The notes under the pieces are model-generated. The model made no database searches and was not told the origin of the DNA. It saw only the letters and a list, made by a program, of their open reading frames with translations. A DNA stretch of 64,000 bases from contig CBINGZ010000001.1 of NCBI GenBank assembly GCA_966250335.1, positions 62,001 through 126,000 of the forward strand. Direction: 5' to 3'. The DNA comes from OLB7 sp966250335. Lineage in GTDB: Bacteria > Bacteroidota > Ignavibacteria > OLB7. Positions 6,736-14,985 of this stretch are shown piece by piece; position 1 is the stretch's first letter, and each line of letters starts with the position of its first letter. Position numbers and translations under genes: made by a program.

Positions 6736-9276
6736 ATGAAAGAACCGAAGAAGCAGAATAGAGATGAGAACGCGGCGCCGACGATCCTGCCGGTGCTGCC
6801 GCTTCGTGATGTGGTCGTCTTCCCAAGCATGATCTTCCCGGTGCTCGTGGGCCGGGAATCCTCGCTCAGAGCCGCCGCCGAGGCACTCAGCCGCAACAAG
6901 TACATCTTCCTCGTCGCCCAGCAGAACTCCACCGTGGATGAGCCGGGGGCGGAGGATGTCTTCATGTCGGGTACGGTCGCCAAGATCGTCCAGATGCTCA
7001 GGCTGCCGAACGGCCTCATGAAAATCCTGGTGGAGGGTGAAGCCCAGGGCTTCATCAAGCGGTTCACCCCCTCCGAGGAGTTTCTGGAAGCCGAGATCGA
7101 AACAGTCGTTCCGACCTCCCCGACCGACAAGAAGATGCAGGCCCTGCTCCGCCAGTCGGCCGAACTCTTCCAGGAATATATCAGGCTCCACCGCGGGCTC
7201 CCGCAGGAGATGCTCGTCGCCTACGAGAACATCAGCGAGCCGTCGCGCCGCCTCTTCTTCGTGGCCGCCAACCTCATCAGCCGGGTCGAATCGAAACAGC
7301 GCATCCTGGAATCGCGCGATATCAAGGAACAGTTCCTGGAACTGATCAAGATCCTGCGGGAGGAGATCGAGGTCCTGAAACTGGAACAGGAGATCGACAC
7401 CAAGGTTCAGGATACGATCCAGAAGTCGCAGCGGCAGTTCCTGATCCAGGAGCAGATCCGCGCGCTTCAGACGGAGCTGGAGGAGGAGGGGGAACTCTCC
7501 CCGGAGCTGGGGAAGCTGGTGGAGGCGATCAAGGAGTCGGGGATGCCGAAGGAGGTGGAGACCCGCGCCTACGAAGAGCTGGACAAGCTCCGCCGCACGC
7601 CGATGATGTCCCCGGAGTTCGCCGTCAACAGGAACTACCTGGAATGGCTCACCTCGGTCCCCTGGTCGCAGAGAACCGACGACAATCTGGATATCAACCA
7701 TGTCCGGAGCGTCCTGGACGACGATCATTACGGCCTGGAGCGCCCGAAGGAGCGGATCCTTGAACATATCGCCGTGCTGAATCTGGTGAAGGAGATGCGC
7801 GGGCAGATCCTCTGCCTGGTCGGTCCTCCCGGCGTCGGCAAGACGTCGCTCGGGAAATCGATAGCGCGCGCGCTCGGCAGGAAGTTCGTCCGCGTCTCGC
7901 TGGGAGGCGTCCGGGATGAGGCGGAGATCCGCGGACATCGCCGCACCTATATCGGCTCCATGCCGGGAAAGATCATCCAGTCAATGAAACGGGCAGGGGT
8001 CGTCAACCCGGTGGTGCTGCTGGACGAGATCGACAAGATGAGCGCCGACTTCCGCGGCGATCCCTCCTCCGCCATGCTGGAGGTGCTCGACCCGGAACAG
8101 AACCAGGCGTTCAACGATCATTATCTGGAGGTCGATTACGATCTCTCCCAGGTCCTCTTCATCACGACGGCCAACGTCCTCTTCAACATCCCCCTGCCGC
8201 TGCAGGACAGGATGGAGATCATCGAGCTGAACGGCTACCTGGAATACGACAAGATGGAGATCGCCCGGCGGCATATCATCCCGAAGCAGCTCGCCGAACA
8301 TGGCCTCAACGCCTTCCCGATCACCTTCACGGACGACGCGATCATGAAGATCATCCGTGAATACACGTCGGAGGCGGGGGTGAGAAACCTGGAGCGCGAA
8401 ACCGCCTCCCTCTGCCGGAAGGTCGCCAAGGAGATCGTCGAGAAGAAGGGGCACCCGGCGATCGCGGGCGCCATGGATATGAAGATGCCGAGCGACGCCC
8501 CCGCCAGAGGATCACGCGCCGGAACCCGGAAGAAGAAGGGAGTAAAGGAGGAAGAGCGTTCGATCGTCATCACCGCGGAGTCGGTGGAGCGCTATCTGAA
8601 AGTCCCCCGCTATCGCAACCGCAGGGGTGAACAGGAAGATATGATCGGCGCCGCCACCGGCCTGGCATGGACCTCCTCCGGAGGAGACACGCTGACGGTG
8701 GAGGTCTCGCTCGTCCCCGGCACCGAACGGCTGACCCTTACCGGGCAGCTCGGCGACGTCATGAAGGAATCGGTCTCGGCAGCCGTCACCTGCATCAGGT
8801 CGAACACGACGCGGCTGAACGTCCCGGAAGATTTTCTGAAGGGGAAGGAGGTCCATGTCCACGTTCCGGAGGGGGCGATTCCGAAGGATGGTCCCTCGGC
8901 CGGCATCACGATGGCGGTGGCGGTGATCTCCGCCGCGGCACGGCGTCCCGTCCGCTCGGATGTGGCGATGACCGGTGAGATCACGCTCCGCGGAAGGATT
9001 CTTCCGATCGGCGGCCTCACCGAGAAGCTGCTCGCCGCGCGGAGGGTGAACATCCGGACGGTCATCATCCCCAAGGAGAACACGAAGGATCTGGCCGAGA
9101 TATCGGAGAAGGTGAAGGAAGGGCTGGAGATCATTCCGGTGGAGACGCTGGAGGAGGCGGTGCCGCACATCTTCCGCGACATGACGCCGGAGAAGAGCAA
9201 GAAGGGGGCCACGAACGGCGTCGGACGCCGCGCGACTCCCGCCCCCGCGAAACGACCGGCGCGTAAGCAGAGGTAA
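6736..9276 (+). CDS. lon: ATP-dependent Lon protease
   Basis: An 846-residue soluble protease that degrades misfolded and regulatory proteins. Order: N-terminal substrate-binding domain (about 15-220), coiled-coil, AAA+ module with Walker A GPPGVGKT (K369) and Walker B VVLLDEIDKM, then the protease domain with the Ser-Lys pair in PKDGPSAG (S721) and GGLTEKLLAA (K764). A charged insert with KKKG separates the ATPase from the protease domain (about residues 580-615). The start MKEPKK is preferred over the in-frame ATG at 6694 because the promoter box lies between them. The length is near the usual 780-850. It is a single-gene unit, divergent from the sigma factor. Confidence 0.97.
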   Translation: MKEPKKQNRDENAAPTILPVLPLRDVVVFPSMIFPVLVGRESSLRAAAEALSRNKYIFLVAQQNSTVDEPGAEDVFMSGTVAKIVQMLRLPNGLMKILVEGEAQGFIKRFTPSEEFLEAEIETVVPTSPTDKKMQALLRQSAELFQEYIRLHRGLPQEMLVAYENISEPSRRLFFVAANLISRVESKQRILESRDIKEQFLELIKILREEIEVLKLEQEIDTKVQDTIQKSQRQFLIQEQIRALQTELEEEGELSPELGKLVEAIKESGMPKEVETRAYEELDKLRRTPMMSPEFAVNRNYLEWLTSVPWSQRTDDNLDINHVRSVLDDDHYGLERPKERILEHIAVLNLVKEMRGQILCLVGPPGVGKTSLGKSIARALGRKFVRVSLGGVRDEAEIRGHRRTYIGSMPGKIIQSMKRAGVVNPVVLLDEIDKMSADFRGDPSSAMLEVLDPEQNQAFNDHYLEVDYDLSQVLFITTANVLFNIPLPLQDRMEIIELNGYLEYDKMEIARRHIIPKQLAEHGLNAFPITFTDDAIMKIIREYTSEAGVRNLERETASLCRKVAKEIVEKKGHPAIAGAMDMKMPSDAPARGSRAGTRKKKGVKEEERSIVITAESVERYLKVPRYRNRRGEQEDMIGAATGLAWTSSGGDTLTVEVSLVPGTERLTLTGQLGDVMKESVSAAVTCIRSNTTRLNVPEDFLKGKEVHVHVPEGAIPKDGPSAGITMAVAVISAAARRPVRSDVAMTGEITLRGRILPIGGLTEKLLAARRVNIRTVIIPKENTKDLAEISEKVKEGLEIIPVETLEEAVPHIFRDMTPEKSKKGATNGVGRRATPAPAKRPARKQR

Positions 9277-9419
9277 GCACGCTTTTCCCCTTAAACTTGG
9301 CGGGCGGGTTCCGGTCATATCTTCGCTGCAACGGGAAGATCGTCGTGAAAAACGATCCCGTTCGCCGAAGAGATCAGTTATATTTCGATACTACTCAGTA
9401 GTCCACAGGACGCCGATAT

Positions 9420-9815
9420 ATGAAATGGAACTTCCCGCGCCCGCTGCTCGCCCTGATCGTCGGTCTGATTTCCATGACCGGAGCCGTTCATGCCCAGGAT
9501 CAGGACGATTCGATCCTGGAGAAGCTCAAGCTGAGCTCCGCGCAGCGTGAGCAGATCAAGGAGCTGAACGAAAACTTCCGCAAGACAACGGCGCCGCTGC
9601 GGACCGAGATCAATCGGCTGCTGGAGGTCGAGAAGAAGCAGAAGTCCGTTCAGCCTCCCGATATGAACGCCCTCAAGGATACCATGAAGAAGCGGGCCGA
9701 CAAGGAGATCGAGCTGGCGCTGGAACTTACGCGCTACCGCGAAGGACTGGAGGCGCTCCTGACCGTGGAGCAGCGGAAGCTGCTGCAGAAACTGACCGAG
9801 GAGAAAAAGAGATAG
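9420..9815 (+). CDS. Spy/CpxP-like periplasmic protein
   Basis: A 131-residue protein with a signal peptide cleaved near HAQ (residue 25). The mature part is entirely helical and charged: LKLSSAQREQIKELNENF near the N-terminus and a second copy of that theme, YREGLEALLTVEQRKLLQKL, near the end. Paired LTxxQ-like segments are typical of Spy/CpxP periplasmic chaperones and metal-stress proteins. The function as a chaperone is inferred from that pattern. A TAtaTTTC element at about 9381-9388 may be its promoter, and a strong terminator follows at 9845. Confidence 0.65.
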   Translation: MKWNFPRPLLALIVGLISMTGAVHAQDQDDSILEKLKLSSAQREQIKELNENFRKTTAPLRTEINRLLEVEKKQKSVQPPDMNALKDTMKKRADKEIELALELTRYREGLEALLTVEQRKLLQKLTEEKKR

Positions 9816-9844
9816 CGATCCGATTGCCACGATATATTACTGCT

Positions 9845-9882
9845 GAAGGGGGAGATGCATGCCATCTCCCCCTTCTTCGTTT
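9845..9882 (+). terminator. Rho-independent terminator
   Basis: Perfect 12-base arms (GAAGGGGGAGAT / ATCTCCCCCTTC) with a seven-base loop are followed by TTCGTTT. It ends the transcript of the Spy-like gene. Confidence 0.85.
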
Positions 9883-9969
9883 ATCCCCCGCGATCGCGAG
9901 CCGTTGCGCGCGACATCGCTGTCGTGTATGTTGGCGCCCCATGTACCATGAATCAACCGGGGCCGGCGC

Positions 9970-10866
9970 GTGAGCATCGAATTCTGGGCGCGCCGCCCCG
10001 CCGGCCGTAACCTGATCGGCGCCCTGCTGATGGGGCTGAGCTGGCTCGCGCTCCATGCCGTCGGGAACGGTCTGACGGATGAACTCGGCGGAGGGCTGCT
10101 GACGGCGCCTCTTCTTATGGTCGCCGAGCTTCTCGGCGCCACGCTCCTTACCGTCGCCCTCTACGACCGCATGCCGGCCGCATCGGTCGGGCTCGGCGTT
10201 CACCGATGGATGCTCCGGGAGTGGGGTACCGGAATTCTGCTCGGACTCCTCACGGCGTCGCTGGCGTCGGCGCCGGCCCTGATGTTCGGGGAGATCAGGC
10301 CGGGCGGAGGGGATCTCTCGTTCCTCGCGTATCTCGCCGCCTACATCCTCCTGGCGGCGGCGTTCGAGGAACTGATCTTCCGGGGCTATCTCTATCAGCG
10401 GCTTGTGGAGCTCTGCGGGGTGACGGCGGCGACCCTCCTCGCCTCCGCGGGGTTCGCGCTGGCGCATCTGGGCGCGCCGCAGATGACCCCGCTGGCGCTC
10501 GTCAATCTTGTTCTGGGAGGGGTCTTCTTCTCGGTCTGCTGGATCCGCACGGGATCGCTCTGGCTGCCGATCGCCCTTCACGCGACGTGGAACCTTGCGC
10601 TCGCGGGGCTGTTCGGTCTCCCTGTCAGCGGACGGGATCTCGGCTCCGGGCTCCTGCTGACCAGCCCGGCGGGGCCGGAGTGGCTCACGGGAGGGAGCTT
10701 CGGTCCGGAAGGGGGGATCGGGGCGACGGCTGCGCTCCTTGCGGGTCTCTACCTTATCGCCGGAACGTCTCTCGTCAGATATTCTCCCTACACCTATGCA
10801 ACCCTTTTCCATGCGGTTCGCAGGAAGAGGGAGCCAATCGGCCGGAGGGGCGGTTCGTCATTATGA
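9970..10866 (+). CDS. CPBP/CAAX-family intramembrane metalloprotease
   Basis: A 298-residue polytopic membrane protein starting at GTG; neither nearby ATG is in frame. About seven hydrophobic segments are visible. The three family motifs occur in order: EELIFRG (E133, E134, R138), FALAHLG, and HATWN. These are the glutamate, arginine and histidine positions that bind the metal and water in Rce1-like proteases. Bacterial members cut membrane or prenyl-like substrates, and some confer bacteriocin self-immunity; the substrate here is unknown. No neighbour suggests a partner. Confidence 0.85.
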   Translation: MSIEFWARRPAGRNLIGALLMGLSWLALHAVGNGLTDELGGGLLTAPLLMVAELLGATLLTVALYDRMPAASVGLGVHRWMLREWGTGILLGLLTASLASAPALMFGEIRPGGGDLSFLAYLAAYILLAAAFEELIFRGYLYQRLVELCGVTAATLLASAGFALAHLGAPQMTPLALVNLVLGGVFFSVCWIRTGSLWLPIALHATWNLALAGLFGLPVSGRDLGSGLLLTSPAGPEWLTGGSFGPEGGIGATAALLAGLYLIAGTSLVRYSPYTYATLFHAVRRKREPIGRRGGSSL

Positions 10867-11067
10867 AGCATCCCCGAGGTTCCGGGGAGGAAACCATTGC
10901 AAACCTGCCGGGGATTTCCCTGTCACAGCAGTTGTCCGGTCGCGGGAGATCACGAACGGACGATCAAGGGCCTCAGCGCCGACCCAGTACGCCCGTCGCG
11001 CGTAATTATCACGGCCCTGTAGTGTATATAGATCATGGCGGGCATAGATAGAATCAGGAGAACGGTA

Positions 11068-12267
11068 ATGAACGGAATGATCAAGGCCGCACTCGGCATC
11101 ACGGCGGCGATTATCGTGATGGCGGCCCCGCAACGGGCGGAAGCGCAGTGGGTGCTTCTCGACGCGAAGTCGGACGCCATGGTCCGCAACGGTCTGACCG
11201 AGATGTACAATCTTCGCTACGAGAAGGCGGATTCCACATTCAACGAACTGGTCAAGCAGTATCCGCAGCACCCGGCCGGCTATTTCCTTCTTGCGCTGGT
11301 CGACTGGTGGCGGATCGTCCCGAACATCGATTCGGACAACAGAGTGGAGAAGTATTCCAAGTCGTTCGATACCCGGATCGACAAGACCCTGGAGATCTGC
11401 GAGGCGCGGCTGGAGGAAAATCCGGTCGATATCGTCGGGCTCTTCTTCAAGGGGAGCGCCCTGGGATATCGCGCGCGGCTGAAGGTCTCCCGCAACTTCA
11501 GCGCCACCGCCGTCTTCGACTGGGCGTCGGCGCTGACCGAGGGGAAGCAGGCGTACGACATCATCCTGCAATGCCAGCGGATGGCCCCCAGTAACAGCGA
11601 CATCCTCCTCGGCTCGGGTCTCTACAACTACATGGCGGCCTACGTGCCGGAGAAATATCCCACGGCGAAGCCGTTCATCAGCTTCCTGGGCCCCGGCGAC
11701 CGTCAGCTCGGCATCCAGATGCTCCGCATCTCGGGGCAGCGCGCGCAGTACGCGGGGGTGGAAGCACGGTATTCGCTTCTGGAGATCCTCTCGAACCTTC
11801 AGCAGGATTATCCCTCCGCGCTTGCCGTGGCCGAGGAGCTCTACGCCAAGTACCCGAACAATCCGATCTTCCACAAGTACCTGGCGAAGAACTACTACAT
11901 GACCAGGAACTACGCCTCCTCAGATTCGGCATGGACCGAGATTCTCCGCCGCGTGAAGAACCGCGTGCCGGGCTACGAGGCGACCCTCGCCCGCCAGGGA
12001 CTCTACTACCGCGGCGACACCCGGCTCCGCCTGGGGAGATATCAGGATGCGATCCACGAGTTCTCGGAAGCGCTGATGATCAGCAAGAAGTTCAACGAGG
12101 ATGAATCGAGCTGGATCGTTCTCTCCACCCTGAAGCTCGGCTACACCTACGATCTGATGGGACGGCGGAACGACGCCATCGAACAGTACGAGGAGGTCCT
12201 CTCCATGAACGACTACAACAACTCGCACGAGAACGCGAAGAAGCATCTCAAGGAACCGTATCGCTGA
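11068..12267 (+). CDS. Exported tetratricopeptide-repeat protein
   Basis: A 399-residue protein. The start MNGMIKAALG is preferred because AGGAG lies just upstream and a signal peptide (cleaved near AEAQ) begins there. The mature part carries TPR-like helix pairs at both ends (LTEMYNLRYEKADSTFNEL near the start; YRGDTRLRLGRYQDAIHEF and LGYTYDLMGRRNDAIEQY near the end). The middle part is less repetitive and conserved in character (LLGSGLYNYMAAYVPEKYP). It probably acts as a periplasmic scaffold. No partner can be named. A perfect terminator follows. Confidence 0.75.
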   Translation: MNGMIKAALGITAAIIVMAAPQRAEAQWVLLDAKSDAMVRNGLTEMYNLRYEKADSTFNELVKQYPQHPAGYFLLALVDWWRIVPNIDSDNRVEKYSKSFDTRIDKTLEICEARLEENPVDIVGLFFKGSALGYRARLKVSRNFSATAVFDWASALTEGKQAYDIILQCQRMAPSNSDILLGSGLYNYMAAYVPEKYPTAKPFISFLGPGDRQLGIQMLRISGQRAQYAGVEARYSLLEILSNLQQDYPSALAVAEELYAKYPNNPIFHKYLAKNYYMTRNYASSDSAWTEILRRVKNRVPGYEATLARQGLYYRGDTRLRLGRYQDAIHEFSEALMISKKFNEDESSWIVLSTLKLGYTYDLMGRRNDAIEQYEEVLSMNDYNNSHENAKKHLKEPYR

Positions 12268-12323
12268 CCGATCTGGTCAAGCCTGATCCTTTCGACGATC
12301 GGTCGGAGACAGAACAGACAAAA

Positions 12324-12357
12324 CGCCCTTCGGGAGATGAATCCCGAAGGGCGTTTT
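12324..12357. terminator. Bidirectional terminator
   Basis: Perfect 12-base arms CGCCCTTCGGGA / TCCCGAAGGGCG are flanked by AAA on the left and TTTT on the right. It lies between the convergent TPR and rhodanese genes and should work on both strands. Confidence 0.9.
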
Positions 12358-12402
12358 CATACGTTCAGCCGGTCATGTGCCGGCCTTGAAGAGAGAGTAG
12401 AA

Positions 12403-12831
12403 TCAGCTGTTGCTGCTCCACTCGGCCCAGCCGCCACGATAGACCATGACGTTCTTGTAGCCTTCGTCGAGCGCCTTCTTGGCGGCACGCGATGCCGCGG
12501 GGCACTTGACGCCGCCGCAATAGAAGACGAGCTTCGCGTTCTTGTCGGCCGGAAGCTTCATGTCGGCAAAGTTCACGGCGCCGTTGATATGGCCCGCGGC
12601 GAACGACTCGCCGTCGCGCGCATCGACGACGAAGACGCTCTTGGCGTCGATCATCGACTTGAGCTCATCCTTCGTCACGCTCTTGTACTCGGTGAGTGCC
12701 GCCTTCTTGCTGGCGCAGCAGCTTGCTGCCTTGCCTTTGTCGGAGCACGACTTGTCCTGCTGCGCGTAGAGACTTCCCGCGCCGACGAACAGCATCGCTG
12801 CCGCCGCCATTACTGCAATACGCTTCATCAT
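12403..12831 (-). CDS. Exported rhodanese-domain protein
   Basis: A 142-residue protein with a signal peptide cleaved near YAQ (residue 24). A short cysteine-rich stretch (C29, C38, C39) precedes one rhodanese domain (about residues 48-140) with VFVVDARDGESFAAGHI and the active loop YCGGVKCPAAS (catalytic C105, second cysteine C110). Rhodanese domains transfer sulfane sulfur. Cysteine-bearing exported forms may handle thiols or metals. Translation may begin at either of two adjacent ATG codons. It stands alone, converging on the TPR gene. Confidence 0.85.
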   Translation of the reverse strand: MMKRIAVMAAAAMLFVGAGSLYAQQDKSCSDKGKAASCCASKKAALTEYKSVTKDELKSMIDAKSVFVVDARDGESFAAGHINGAVNFADMKLPADKNAKLVFYCGGVKCPAASRAAKKALDEGYKNVMVYRGGWAEWSSNS

Positions 12832-12935
12832 GGGATGGTCCTCGAAATGATATGGATATGATTGCGTTCAGCGCCCCACACACCCGCCGCAGAAGCGGGC
12901 CTGAGGGATGCTCCTGCAGGGAGCGCAGGCGCAGT

Positions 12936-13286
12936 TTAGAATTGAATGCTTGTGTTGAGCGCGATCTCCTCCAGAACGGAGCTGACGGAGAGACAATCGG
13001 GCATCTCCCCCTCGTAGACACACGCCAGGCCGGTGCTGTCGACCTCCATCGCAAGGTACTCCGCATCCTTGACGGAGCAGGAGGTCGCCTTGATCAGCTG
13101 GACGATCACCTCATCGAACGTATGGATCTCGTCGTTGTAGAGGATGACCCTGGCAGGAAGGAGCACGTCCGTCTGTTCGGCCAGAAGCGTTTCCGTATCG
13201 GGGAGCTCTATGCCGAACGAATTCATGAAGGCCCGCCTGACGGCCTCGGCAAAATCACGTGATACGGTCTTCATTCTTCCAAACAT
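12936..13286 (-). CDS. clpS: ClpS adaptor for ATP-dependent Clp protease
   Basis: A 116-residue protein when read from MFGRMKTVSR; MPYTV at 13325 is an alternative start but its extra residues look non-coding. The ClpS core occupies about residues 40-115: ARVILYNDEIHTFDEVIVQL is the diagnostic N-degron-binding segment, followed by the helix with DAEYLAMEVDSTGLACVYEG. ClpS delivers N-end-rule substrates to ClpAP. No clpA or clpP is present in the window. It lies downstream of the sugar dehydrogenase gene on the same strand with a 109-base gap. Confidence 0.85.
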   Translation of the reverse strand: MFGRMKTVSRDFAEAVRRAFMNSFGIELPDTETLLAEQTDVLLPARVILYNDEIHTFDEVIVQLIKATSCSVKDAEYLAMEVDSTGLACVYEGEMPDCLSVSSVLEEIALNTSIQF

Positions 13287-13395
13287 TGTAGTACGTGTCG
13301 ATTCGATCCTGACGGTATATGGCATGGTCATCTGGGGGATGAGGCATGCTATTCTACAACAGAGACCTGCAATGAAGCAACAGGAAATTCCGGAA

Positions 13396-14721
13396 TCATC
13401 CCTTGGAGATCCGATAGATGACCCCGTTGAGATCATCGCTCACGAAAAAGGTCTTTCCGTCGCCGGTGATCACGATCCCGACGGGGCGTCCCCAGATCTC
13501 GCCGGTATCGGTCTTGAAGCCGGTGACGAAGTCGGCCTGCCGGGCGTTCGTGCCGTCCGAGTTGGCGCGCACGCGAAGGATTCGCATCCCCTCCGGCTTC
13601 ACGAAGAAATCCTTCTCGCCGTGACAGGTGAGGAGCATGGCGTTCTTCCAGTCGGCGCCCAGGGCCGTCCCCGGATAGAACTCCAGATCGAGCACCTCGA
13701 AATGCGCCTGAAGCTCGGCAACCGGAGGGGTGACCTTTCCGGTCACCTTCGCATACTTCGCCGAATCGGGACGGTAGCGGACATCGGTGAAGTTCTGCGA
13801 GTAGGAGTAGGGCCAGCCGTAGTGACGGCCGATCTTCAGGATGTTGATCTCCTCCGAAGGAACATCGACCGAGATATCGTCCGTTCCGTTATCGGCTCCC
13901 CACAGCTCGCCGGTCTCGGGATGCACATCCATCCCCACCGTGCTCCGCAGACCGCGGATGGCGGTGGCGGGGAATTCTCCCGGCTCGTTCTTCATCCGCA
14001 GAATCACCGCATGCGAGTTGTCGTCCTCCGGCGAGTGGTCGGAGGTGGAGCCGACGGAGATGTAGACCTGCTTGTCCGACGGCAGGACGCGCACCGCGCG
14101 CGTATAGTGCAAACCTCCCGTCGGAATTCTGTCGGTCAGCAGGGTGCTGCTGCCGGTGACCGCCGTGGGGGAGGAGAAATTGAAGCGGAAGACCCGCGTC
14201 TCGTCGGTGTAGTAGAGCGCTCCATCGTAGAAATCGAGCCCGTGCGGAGAGTCGAGTCCGCTGGCGATCACGGTCTTCGTTCCGTCCGGCGAAAGAGCGA
14301 CCACCTCACCCGAGAGGATCTCGCTGTAGAAGATCGTCCCATCCTCCCGCAGCACAAGGTCACGCGGATGTCCCAGCCCGTGAGCCTGGATCGAGACGGT
14401 GAACCCCGGGGGGACCATCAGCGTCCGCGGCTTGTCGAACGGCGGCATGTTCAGATCGTCCGGGACCGAGACGGTCACTTCGCGCAGGTCGAGCGATTCC
14501 ACGGGAGTCAGGCGGATGATGCCGTTGACGGAGTCCTGCGGGTTCTGAAGGAAGCTCCGCATGCCGGAACCGGTGACCGTATCCCGCCGGATCGCCTGCT
14601 TCCCCTGGTTCGTGTAGAACAGGTTCTCCGCGCCGGCACAGCCGATTCCGATCGGCGCGCAGATGACGAGCAGAAGAAGATACCCGAGAGAGCGGGCGCA
14701 GGTTGGACGTCGTTGCATCAT
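13396..14721 (-). CDS. PQQ-type sugar/sorbosone dehydrogenase lipoprotein
   Basis: A 441-residue protein with a lipoprotein signal (hydrophobic residues 12-27, then GIGC). The mature part is a six-bladed propeller of the glucose/sorbosone dehydrogenase family: HPRDLVLREDGTIFYSEI, TRAVRVLPSDKQVYISVGS, WGADNGTDDISVDVPSEEIN, YGWPYSY, and GRPVGIVITGDGKTFFVSDD near the end. Members oxidise aldoses with PQQ in the periplasm. Whether PQQ is made here cannot be judged. The substrate is not predictable. Confidence 0.85.
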   Translation of the reverse strand: MMQRRPTCARSLGYLLLLVICAPIGIGCAGAENLFYTNQGKQAIRRDTVTGSGMRSFLQNPQDSVNGIIRLTPVESLDLREVTVSVPDDLNMPPFDKPRTLMVPPGFTVSIQAHGLGHPRDLVLREDGTIFYSEILSGEVVALSPDGTKTVIASGLDSPHGLDFYDGALYYTDETRVFRFNFSSPTAVTGSSTLLTDRIPTGGLHYTRAVRVLPSDKQVYISVGSTSDHSPEDDNSHAVILRMKNEPGEFPATAIRGLRSTVGMDVHPETGELWGADNGTDDISVDVPSEEINILKIGRHYGWPYSYSQNFTDVRYRPDSAKYAKVTGKVTPPVAELQAHFEVLDLEFYPGTALGADWKNAMLLTCHGEKDFFVKPEGMRILRVRANSDGTNARQADFVTGFKTDTGEIWGRPVGIVITGDGKTFFVSDDLNGVIYRISKG

Positions 14722-14896
14722 GATTGTTCCTTAGGGACTGAGCGGATAGACCCGGAGAACCTGATCCCGGAGGATGGGACCGTCGGTCGGGTCGGTAGGC
14801 GAAATGATCCGAAGACGCCAAAAGTTACGACGTTTGATCCGACCTCGCCATAATATCGTCAAGATTTCTCCCACGGGAATTCACTGCCGGGAGTGC

Positions 14897-14904
14897 TAAG
14901 TTTG
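14897..14904 (+). promoter_or_regulatory. Candidate -7 box upstream of hutU
   Basis: TAAGTTTG matches the Bacteroidota TAnnTTTG box, 81 bases before the hutU start codon. The upstream element is poorly matched. Confidence 0.4.
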
Positions 14905-14985
14905 GGCAGACGGAGAGGGGGAGGGATATCACCCCGATCGATCCCCGAATGTCACGAACATTTTACGATACAACCATACAGCGCC

